From: Phycisphaerales bacterium UBA7812
Lineage (GTDB): Bacteria > Planctomycetota > Phycisphaerae > Phycisphaerales > UBA1924
Assembly: GCA_002480345.1 (NCBI GenBank)
Contig: DLBY01000122.1
Span: 1 to 5,993 of the forward strand
DNA length: 5,993 nucleotides
Direction: 5' to 3'
The position numbers were made by a program, and so were the translations under genes. A model generated the notes under the pieces. It was not told the DNA's origin, did no database searches, and worked only from the letters and a program-made list of their open reading frames with translations. Positions 1 to 5,114 of this stretch are shown piece by piece. How positions within the stretch are numbered: the first letter of the stretch is position 1; every line of letters begins with the position of its first letter.

Positions 1-534
1 GAGGGCACCTACCCGCTGCCCGAGGCGCAGCTCGACCGGTTCATGTTCAAGGTGAATGTGGGCTATGCCCAGCTCGACGACCTGATGACGATCCTCGACC
101 GCACCACCGGTGGGCACATCCCCGAGGCGAGCGCCGTGCTCGACGGGCCCGGCATCCTCGACGCGCAGGCGCTCGTGCGCGAGGTCGTCGTCGCGCCGCA
201 TGTCAAGCAGTTCGCCTCGCGCCTCGTGCTCGCGACGCATCCGGGGGGCGACTTCGCCGCGGGGGGTGCCGAGGGCCCGACCAACCGCTACATCCGCTGC
301 GGCGCCAGCCCCCGCGCCGCCCAGGCCCTCGTGCTGGCGGGCAAGGTGCGGGCGCTGACCGACGGGCGCTACAACGTGTCGTACCAGGACATCCAGGACG
401 CGGCCCTCCCGGCGCTGCGGCACCGCATCCTGCTCAACTTCGAGGCCGAGGCGGACCGGGTCGACCCCGACGCGCTGGTCGCGGACATCCTCAAGCGTGT
501 GCCCACGCAGCCCGTGGGCATGGTGGAGGCGTGA
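1..534 (+). CDS. MoxR-family AAA+ ATPase, C-terminal part (5' end outside window)
   Basis: The reading frame is open from base 1, so the gene starts upstream and 177 residues are visible. They begin with EGTYPLPEAQLDRF (residues 1-14), the MoxR-family block that carries the arginine finger (R13). GASPRA follows at residues 101-106, the sensor-2 arginine motif, and then the helical lid domain to the end. Walker A, Walker B and sensor 1 lie outside the window. MoxR ATPases use ATP hydrolysis to remodel or activate partner proteins, often ones with vWA domains, and are typically encoded beside DUF58 and BatA-like genes, as here. The protein should be cytoplasmic. The stop is followed after two bases by the lipoprotein ATG, so the two genes are probably cotranscribed. 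The family call is firm; the substrate is unknown. Confidence 0.95.
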   Translation, partial: EGTYPLPEAQLDRFMFKVNVGYAQLDDLMTILDRTTGGHIPEASAVLDGPGILDAQALVREVVVAPHVKQFASRLVLATHPGGDFAAGGAEGPTNRYIRCGASPRAAQALVLAGKVRALTDGRYNVSYQDIQDAALPALRHRILLNFEAEADRVDPDALVADILKRVPTQPVGMVEA

Positions 535-536
535 CG

Positions 537-776
537 ATGAATCAGCAGAGCAGACGCACGCGCGTGGGTCTTGTCGCCGTCGCGTTCGGGGGCGTGTCCC
601 TGTTGATCGGGGGCTGCTACACCCGCACCGTCGAGAGCCGGGGCATCGGCACGCGCTGGCAGACCGGGCAGACCTACGAGCCCAACCTGAAGACCAGCGA
701 CGAGGGGGGCGGCGTGCTCGACGGCGCGGGCGACCTGCTCATCGGGCCCCGCAAGATCGAGGAACGCAAGCGGTAA
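537..776 (+). CDS. Small predicted lipoprotein
   Basis: This 79-residue protein has a positively charged start (QQSRRTR), a hydrophobic stretch (GLVAVAFGGVSLLIGG) and a lipobox, IGGC, with the cysteine near residue 27. It should be lipidated and anchored to a membrane, leaving a mature part of about 50 polar residues with no recognisable domain. I chose ATG 537 because GGAGG at 525-529 sits seven bases upstream. A GTG at 531 overlaps the MoxR stop but lies only one base from that site. The gene begins two bases after MoxR, so it probably belongs to the same transcript. I do not recognise the family. The position suggests an envelope accessory to the MoxR/DUF58/vWA set, which is inference only. 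Confidence 0.75.
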   Translation: MNQQSRRTRVGLVAVAFGGVSLLIGGCYTRTVESRGIGTRWQTGQTYEPNLKTSDEGGGVLDGAGDLLIGPRKIEERKR

Positions 777-780
777 GGTA

Positions 781-853
781 GGGTTGAACGCGAAGTTCGC
801 GAGGCGTCGTGATGCAGAAAGGTCGCGAGGGGTCTCGAAAAAGAGAGGACCCG
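781..853 (+). repeat. Left terminal inverted repeat of the GxxExxY unit
   Basis: It opens with GGGTTGAACGCGAAG and pairs with the reverse complement of 1351-1304, which opens GGGTTCTGAACGCGAAG. The inner part, 821-853, aligns with the reverse complement of 1304-1335 at about 27 of 33 positions, sharing GGTCGCGA, CTCGAA and GAGGACCCG. The left arm is about 25 bases longer because a TCGCGAGG-like segment appears twice (796-804 and 822-830). Confidence 0.7.
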
Positions 854-875
854 AACGCGGAGGCGCGGAGAAGGG
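854..875 (+). repeat. Purine-rich GCGGAG repeat inside the GxxExxY unit
   Basis: AACGCGGAGGCGCGGAGAAG is built from two AACGCGGAG/GCGCGGAG-like words. From memory, this resembles dispersed AACGCAGAGGCGCAGAG-type repeats seen near GxxExxY genes in planctomycetes and cyanobacteria. It directly follows the left inverted repeat. If the long start of the gene is used it is translated as NAEARRRE. Its function is unknown. Confidence 0.45.
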
Positions 876-892
876 AACGGGTTCTGATCGAG

Positions 893-1369
893 ATGGCGCA
901 CCAGCCCAGGGCATTCCGCAAGAGTGATCTCCCCGCCGCGGTCGAGGGCGTGGTCAGCCGCGCGATCGGCGCGGCCATGGAGGTCCACACCGCGCTGGGA
1001 CCGGGCCTGCTGGAATCCGTATATGAGAAGGCCCTGCTGCACGAGTTGTCGCTCGCCGGGCTGTCCGCGGCGTCGCAGGTCGCGATCGAGGTGCCCTACA
1101 AGGGGATCCGCATCGGGGGCCAGCGGGCGGACCTGGTCGTTGAGAACACGCTGATCCTCGAACTCAAGGTCGTCGAATCGATCGCCCCGATCCATAAGGC
1201 GCAGTTGCTCTCATATCTCCGTGCGTCCGGGCTGCCGGTCGGGCTGGTCATCAACTTCAACACCGAGCACCTCCGCGACGGCATCCGGCGCGTGATCAAC
1301 GAGCGGGTCCTCGCCGCTTCGAGCCCTTCGCGACCTTCGCGTTCAGAACCCGGAGGGCCGCGGTCATGA
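893..1369 (+). CDS. GxxExxY protein, PD-(D/E)XK nuclease-like
   Basis: The 158-residue protein carries the family motif G38-L-L-E41-S-V-Y44 after a helix. Next comes a PD-(D/E)XK-like core, D80 in QRAD and E90-L-K92 in LELK, then the conserved HKAQLLSYL (101-109) and GLVINF (117-122) segments. The putative catalytic residues look intact, so a nuclease fold is likely, but the family's biological role is unknown to me. The start is uncertain. ATG 893 fits the usual length but has no well-spaced ribosome site; GTG 809 or ATG 812, the latter seven bases after GAGG at 801-804, would add 27-28 repeat-encoded residues. The last 20 or so residues (AASSPSRPSRS...) are encoded by the right inverted repeat and its edge. 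The stop overlaps the DUF58 start as ATGA. Confidence 0.88.
   Translation: MAHQPRAFRKSDLPAAVEGVVSRAIGAAMEVHTALGPGLLESVYEKALLHELSLAGLSAASQVAIEVPYKGIRIGGQRADLVVENTLILELKVVESIAPIHKAQLLSYLRASGLPVGLVINFNTEHLRDGIRRVINERVLAASSPSRPSRSEPGGPRS
1304..1351 (-). repeat. Right terminal inverted repeat of the GxxExxY unit
   Basis: Read on the minus strand from 1351, it begins GGGTTCTGAACGCGAAGG and ends GAGGACCCG. It pairs with 781-853 apart from a two-base CT insertion, a few substitutions and the left arm's extra segment. It is also coding sequence for the C-terminal end of the GxxExxY protein, and it stops one base before the GGAGGG ribosome site of DUF58. Confidence 0.7.
1352..1357 (+). promoter_or_regulatory. 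Ribosome binding site of the DUF58 gene
   Basis: GGAGGG lies eight bases before ATG 1366, directly outside the right inverted repeat. Together with the ATGA overlap it supports the chosen DUF58 start. It also suggests that the GxxExxY unit did not remove the DUF58 translation signal. Confidence 0.7.
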
Positions 1370-2385
1370 GACGCACCCCGACCATCCCGACGCCCGCGTC
1401 CGCCGAGGACCTGCTCGACAGCGCCCTGATCGCGCGCATCAGCCGGCTCGATCTCGCGTCCAACCGCATCTTCGCGGGCAAGCTCAAGGGCGAGCGGCGC
1501 AGCAAGAAACGGGGCGAGTCCGTCGAGTTCGCCGACCACCGTCCCTATGTCCGGGGCGACGACCTCCGTCACATCGACTGGAACATCTACGCCCGCCTCG
1601 ACACCCTCTTCCTCAAGCTCTTCATGGAGGAGGAGGACCTCTCGCTGCACATCGTCATCGACGCGACCGAGTCCAGCGCGTGCGGCGAGCCCAACAAGTT
1701 CTTCTTCATGCAGCAAACAGCGATGGCCCTGGGCTATGTCGGCCTCGTCAACCTCAACCGCGTCGCGGTGACCGCGATCGGGGGGACGGTCGAGACGCCG
1801 GGCGCGGGCGCCGGCAACGAGCCCCGAGCGTCAGCGAGGGGGAGCGGTGCCGGGAGCGCCGACGCCAACGGTGCCACGCCCACCGGTGATGTCTCGCTCG
1901 CGTCCATCCGCGACCTCCGCGGCCGCCGGCGCACGCACGACCTCGCCCGCTTCCTCTGCTCGCTCCGCCCCTCGGGCACCGCCGACTTCGGCGCCGCCGC
2001 GAAGCGCATCGCCCTCGCCCGGCGCGGGCGGGGCGTGATGCTCGTCCTCTCCGACTTCTTCATGAAAGAGGGGTATGAGACGGGCCTCCGCCTCCTCGCC
2101 GGCCGCGGCTACGACCTCTTCGCCCTCCAGGTCCTCAGCCCCCAGGAAGTCAAACCGGACATCACCGGCGACCTCCGGCTCGTCGACATCGAAGACGGCG
2201 ACCGCGCCGAGGTCACCATCGCCGCCCCCTTGCTCAAGAAATACAACGCCGCCCTCGGCACCTACTGCGCCGGCTTGCGAGAGTTCTGCAGCCGACGCGA
2301 GATCAACGCGTTGACGGTGCAGACCGACACCCCGGTGGACACGCTGCTGCTCGATTACCTGAGGCGGCGGGGGGTGGTGCGGTGA
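1366..2385 (+). CDS. DUF58 domain protein (vWA-like), MoxR partner
   Basis: The 339-residue protein has the DUF58 signature at about 54-77: EFADHRPYVRGDD, then LRHIDWNIYAR. Next comes a vWA-like strand, IVIDATES, where D99, T101 and S103 replace the classic DxSxS metal site. GVMLVLSDFF (223-232) fits a later vWA strand. No membrane segment is evident, matching the short soluble DUF58 type. Such proteins are typically encoded next to MoxR ATPases and BatA-like proteins and are thought to be partners or substrates of the ATPase; the biochemical role is unknown. Residues about 143-178 form a Gly/Ala/Ser-rich insert between folded segments, and residues 152-159 (EPRASARG) are encoded by a dispersed palindromic repeat. 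The gene overlaps the GxxExxY stop by ATGA and is followed by a 139-bp gap. Confidence 0.93.
   Translation: MRRTPTIPTPASAEDLLDSALIARISRLDLASNRIFAGKLKGERRSKKRGESVEFADHRPYVRGDDLRHIDWNIYARLDTLFLKLFMEEEDLSLHIVIDATESSACGEPNKFFFMQQTAMALGYVGLVNLNRVAVTAIGGTVETPGAGAGNEPRASARGSGAGSADANGATPTGDVSLASIRDLRGRRRTHDLARFLCSLRPSGTADFGAAAKRIALARRGRGVMLVLSDFFMKEGYETGLRLLAGRGYDLFALQVLSPQEVKPDITGDLRLVDIEDGDRAEVTIAAPLLKKYNAALGTYCAGLREFCSRREINALTVQTDTPVDTLLLDYLRRRGVVR
1819..1841 (+). repeat. Palindromic repeat copy inside the DUF58 coding sequence
   Basis: This 23-nt copy consists of GAGCCCC, GAGC, GTCA and GCGAGGGG. It matches the intergenic copies at 2429-2451 and 2469-2491 in length, in both ends and in the right arm. 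It differs in the left inner stem (GAGC for TCGC) and in the loop. It is in frame and reads EPRASARG (residues 152-159). Folding would give CCCC/GGGG and GC/GC pairs separated by tandem G-A mismatches around a GTCA loop. Confidence 0.7.
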
Positions 2386-2428
2386 ATTATAAATCCTCCA
2401 TAACTCAACCCATCTTCGCCACCCCAAC

Positions 2429-2451
2429 GAGCCCCTCGCGCAAGCGAGGGG
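2429..2451 (+). repeat. REP-like palindrome, copy 1 (perfect hairpin)
   Basis: CCCCTCGC (2432-2439) pairs perfectly with GCGAGGGG (2444-2451) around a GCAA loop of GNRA type, preceded by GAG. With copy 2 it forms an inverted pair 17 bases apart in the gap between DUF58 and the small membrane protein. No T tract follows, so an ordinary intrinsic terminator is unlikely. Attenuation or mRNA end protection within the operon is possible. Confidence 0.75.
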
Positions 2452-2468
2452 TCCCCATCCCGACTCAC

Positions 2469-2491
2469 CCCCTCGCTCGCGCGAGGGGCTC
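2469..2491 (-). repeat. REP-like palindrome, copy 2 (inverted, perfect hairpin)
   Basis: CCCCTCGC (2469-2476) pairs perfectly with GCGAGGGG (2481-2488), with TCGC as the plus-strand loop, followed by CTC. Read on the minus strand it is GAGCCCCTCGC, loop GCGA, then GCGAGGGG. This is copy 1 with a single loop change, again a GNRA-type loop. The head-to-head arrangement resembles bacterial REP pairs (BIME-like) and could also fold as one larger stem with copy 1. Confidence 0.75.
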
Positions 2492-2524
2492 ACTCAACAC
2501 CTCAAGCCTCCAAGGGGTGGGGCG

Positions 2525-2974
2525 ATGAAAAAACTCCTCAAGCCTCGCACCATTCTCCTCATCGCTGCGGTCGTAATCCTCCTGCTCGCCGGCGCGTTCC
2601 GCCTCCTTGTCGACACCGAGATACGCGACGCCAACGAGACTAGGGGCCGAATCTACTTCGAAAACAAGACCGGCAAACCAGTCCTCGTCGAGATCCGCAA
2701 CACCGAGAGCGGCAAGGACTGGAAGTTCGATCTATCACCCAACGCGCTCGTCGAAACTCACATGGCATTGCCCATGAACCGTGACTTCCCCCCGCACCGC
2801 GTATCCATCTCGGCCACCCTCGCGGACGGCACCCGCATCGACACCGTCGAGACCGTTATCGAGCAACGCCCGCCCCTTGCAAACATCCGCGTGTATCCAG
2901 ACCGTCTGCACATCGAGCCGAATCCGAGCGCCGAGGGTGTCTTCGCGATTGACAGCGAGGAGCCCACCCCATGA
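2525..2974 (+). CDS. Small single-pass membrane protein of unknown function
   Basis: The 149-residue protein starts MKKLLKPR and has one strong hydrophobic segment at about residues 9-28 (TILLIAAVVILLLAGAFRLL). That makes it a signal anchor, with the remaining 120 or so residues probably outside the cytoplasm. The soluble part looks beta-rich (GRIYFENKTGKPVLVEIRN, then VSISATLADGTRIDTVE), but I do not recognise a family. A GGGG-rich stretch at 2514-2522 could be the ribosome site. Its stop overlaps the vWA gene's ATG as ATGA, so translation is probably coupled and it likely belongs to the BatA-like system. Composition differs from its neighbours: 32 of 60 bases are G or C at 2641-2700 by hand count, and rarer codons such as AGG, GTA and ATA occur. 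That suggests a younger or less constrained gene. Confidence 0.8.
   Translation: MKKLLKPRTILLIAAVVILLLAGAFRLLVDTEIRDANETRGRIYFENKTGKPVLVEIRNTESGKDWKFDLSPNALVETHMALPMNRDFPPHRVSISATLADGTRIDTVETVIEQRPPLANIRVYPDRLHIEPNPSAEGVFAIDSEEPTP
2957..2962 (+). promoter_or_regulatory. Ribosome binding site of the vWA gene
   Basis: GAGGAG sits eight bases before ATG 2971, inside the 3' end of the preceding gene. It supports the start that overlaps the upstream stop. Confidence 0.6.
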
Positions 2975-5094
2975 CCTGGGCAACCCCCACCCTCGCCATC
3001 ATCGCCGCCGCCATCGCGATCCCGTCGCTGGTCATCCTCTACTTCCTCAAGCTCCGCCGCCGCTCCGTCGAGATCTCCACCACCCTCCTCTGGCGCAAGG
3101 CGATCCAGGACCTCCAGGCCAACGCCCCCTTCCAGAAACTCCGCCGCAACATCCTCCTGCTCCTCCAACTCCTCGCCCTCGCCGCGGCTCTCTTCGCCAT
3201 CGCGCAGCCCGAGCGCACCGTCGATCAGACCTCGTCGTCCCGGCATGTCATCATGATCGACCGCTCCGCGAGCATGGCGGCGCGCGACGGCTCGGGCGAT
3301 GCGGGTGATCCCTCCATGACCCGCCTCGAGGCCGCGAAGCAGGCGGCGTTCGATGTGATCGACGCGCTCGACGAGGGCGACCTGTTCGGCGACGACGCGC
3401 ACGAGGCGATGGTCATCGCCTTCGACACCACCGCGGAGGTCGTCGAGCGGTTCACGCCCGACAAGGCCCGCCTCCGGCGCGCGGTCGAGTCGATCACCCA
3501 GACCGACATCCCGGGCTCGATCCGGGAAGCCTTCCAGCTCGCCCAGGCCCACCGCCCGCGTGCCGGCACGCGCGAGGACGCGCCGGGCGCCGACAGCGAG
3601 ACGGGCGAGCAAACCGTGCTCCTCGGCCCCGCGCAGACCTTCCACCTCTTCACCGACGGGCGGATCCCCGATCTCGAGAATTTCCTGCCCGGGCAGGGCG
3701 ATTCGGTGATCTACCACACCACGGGCGCACCGGGCGTCGCCAACTGCGCCATCGTCGGCCTGCGCGCGGAGCGGGCCTACGACGCGCCGGAGAACCTCAC
3801 CGTCTTCGTGGGCGTGCAGAACGCGGGCCCCCTCGCCGCGACCGCGGAGATCGAGCTCGCCCTCGACGGCGTCCCCAGCGCGATCAAGGAGGTCACCGTC
3901 CCGCCCGCCTCTTCGGGGGCCGTCGCGGAAGCGACCGGAGACGACACGCAGGCGACGGCCGCCCGCCCCGAGCCCGGGCGGAGCGGCGTGGTCTTCGAAC
4001 TCCAGATGCCCGGCGCGGCTCTCGCGACCGTCCGCGTCCGCTCGGAGAACGATGCGCTCGCGACCGACGATGTCGGGCACCTGGTCATCCCGCCCGCCTC
4101 GCAGACCAGCGTCGCGGTCGTCACCACCGGCAACCTCTTTCTCGCCAACGCGCTGGAGGGCCTGCCCCTGGCGGACCTCGCGACCCTCACCCCCGCCCAG
4201 TTCCAGCAGTCAATCGACAACGGCACCGCCGACCGCTTCGATGTCGTCCTGCTCGACGGCATGCTCCCCCCCGGCACGCCCGAGGGGCGGGCGCTCGCCC
4301 CGGGGCGCTGGCTGATCATCGGGGCGGTGCCGGGCAGCGCCGAGGGCCTCGTCGACAACGGCGAAGCAGGCTTCACGCAGTTCATCGACTGGAAGCGCGA
4401 CCACCCAGTGCTGCGGGGGCTGACGCTCGACCCGGTGCGGATCGGCAACGCCCGCACGATCGAGGTGCCCGAGACCTCCGCCGCGCGCGTGCTCGCGGAG
4501 ACGCCCGCGGGTCCGGGCATCGTCGAGTTCGTCACCGCGGAGAGCCGAGCGGTCGCGGTGTTGTTCGACATCGCGGAGAGCAACTGGCCCTTCGATGTCT
4601 CCTTCGTCGTCTTCCTCGCCAGCGCGATCGACTACCTCGACGGCGCCGCCGACACCGGCATCGAGGGCACCGACGACCGGCGCGCCGTCCGCCCGGGCGA
4701 GATCCTCTCCGACCGCCTGCCCGCCGCGGCCCAGGACGCGACGATCGAGACCCCCGACGGCGTGCGCACGCCCCTCGTCCCCGCGCCCGACGGGCGCATC
4801 TCGTTCGGCCCCGTCCGTCGCGTCGGTGTCCACGAGCTCACCTGGACGGGCGACCCCGCGCCGCTCGATGCGGTCGAGAACGGGCGGCCCGTCCGCCGGA
4901 TCGCGTCCAACCTGCTCGACCCGTTCGAGAGCGACATCACCCCCGCGGAGAGCGTTGCCCTCGCGTCGGAGATCGTCAGCGCCGCGAGCCAACGGGAGTC
5001 GGGCGTGGAGCGCTACTGGCGGTGGCTGCTGCTGGGGGCGCTCGCGGTCATCATGCTGGAGTGGTACATCTACAACCGCAAGGTGTATGTCTGA
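2971..5094 (+). CDS. BatA-like membrane protein with vWA domain
   Basis: The 707-residue protein begins with the paired N-terminal membrane segments typical of BatA-like proteins: about residues 7-26 (LAIIAAAIAIPSLVILYFL region) and 60-78. Between them lies a basic, tryptophan-containing loop (LLWRKAIQDLQ). A vWA domain follows with an intact metal site: D97-R-S99-A-S101, T178 in QTDIPGS, and D229 in FTDGR. Residues about 270-370 look like an Ig/CARDB-like beta domain (LTVFVGVQNAG). Residues about 380-560 resemble a glutamine-amidotransferase-like fold (VVLLDG at 425-430, DHPVLRGL from 477). A last hydrophobic segment lies near 683-702, just before the end. The large middle part is probably periplasmic. 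With MoxR and DUF58 it forms a familiar envelope-associated set. No stress or virulence role can be read from the sequence. Confidence 0.93.
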   Translation: MTWATPTLAIIAAAIAIPSLVILYFLKLRRRSVEISTTLLWRKAIQDLQANAPFQKLRRNILLLLQLLALAAALFAIAQPERTVDQTSSSRHVIMIDRSASMAARDGSGDAGDPSMTRLEAAKQAAFDVIDALDEGDLFGDDAHEAMVIAFDTTAEVVERFTPDKARLRRAVESITQTDIPGSIREAFQLAQAHRPRAGTREDAPGADSETGEQTVLLGPAQTFHLFTDGRIPDLENFLPGQGDSVIYHTTGAPGVANCAIVGLRAERAYDAPENLTVFVGVQNAGPLAATAEIELALDGVPSAIKEVTVPPASSGAVAEATGDDTQATAARPEPGRSGVVFELQMPGAALATVRVRSENDALATDDVGHLVIPPASQTSVAVVTTGNLFLANALEGLPLADLATLTPAQFQQSIDNGTADRFDVVLLDGMLPPGTPEGRALAPGRWLIIGAVPGSAEGLVDNGEAGFTQFIDWKRDHPVLRGLTLDPVRIGNARTIEVPETSAARVLAETPAGPGIVEFVTAESRAVAVLFDIAESNWPFDVSFVVFLASAIDYLDGAADTGIEGTDDRRAVRPGEILSDRLPAAAQDATIETPDGVRTPLVPAPDGRISFGPVRRVGVHELTWTGDPAPLDAVENGRPVRRIASNLLDPFESDITPAESVALASEIVSAASQRESGVERYWRWLLLGALAVIMLEWYIYNRKVYV

Positions 5095-5110
5095 CAGTGG
5101 AAACTGGTCA
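5092..5110. terminator. Hairpin between convergent genes, possible weak terminator
   Basis: TGACAGT (5092-5098) pairs with ACTGGTCA (5103-5110) around a GGAA loop, with one bulged G at 5106. It starts in the vWA stop codon and ends five bases before the nitroreductase stop. No T tract follows on either strand, so termination is only a possibility suggested by position. Confidence 0.35.
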
Positions 5111-5114
5111 CTGC

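Larger units (their letters stand above)
781..1351 (+). mobile_element. GxxExxY cassette bounded by terminal inverted repeats
   Basis: A 571-bp unit lies between the lipoprotein and DUF58 genes. Its left end (781-853) and right end (1304-1351) are imperfect inverted repeats, and it contains one complete GxxExxY gene. Its GC content looks lower than the surroundings: by hand count 33 of 60 bases at 1141-1200, against 50 of 60 at 4681-4740. The unit starts five bases after the lipoprotein stop and ends immediately before the DUF58 ribosome binding site, so both neighbours are intact. No transposase is encoded and I see no clear target duplication. It could be a non-autonomous mobile unit or a gene that recruited dispersed repeats. 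The boundaries are my reading of where the repeat homology ends. Confidence 0.6.

Noticed and set aside
531..776. GTG start at 531 for the lipoprotein
   Set aside because: GGAGG at 525-529 is only one base from GTG 531 but seven from ATG 537, so ATG 537 is preferred.
674..1195. Minus-strand open frame opposite the GxxExxY gene
   Set aside because: The plus strand carries a clear conserved family with its motifs. The minus translation has none, and its ends run through repeats.
770..1365. A target site duplication around the GxxExxY unit
   Set aside because: Left flank (CGGTAAGGTA) and right flank (GGAGGGCCGC) share no convincing direct repeat. The unit may be old, may not duplicate its target, or the borders may differ by a few bases.
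2388..2393. TATAAA in an AT-rich spot just after the DUF58 stop, as a promoter -10
   Set aside because: The bases about 17 upstream are a G-rich run with no resemblance to a -35, and the next start is more than 130 bases away. One hexamer is not enough.
2758..4080. A 440-codon open frame on the minus strand
   Set aside because: It lies opposite the well-supported vWA gene and part of the small membrane protein. Its sequence is Arg/Gly/Glu-rich with no recognisable domain, as expected for the antisense of GC-rich coding DNA.
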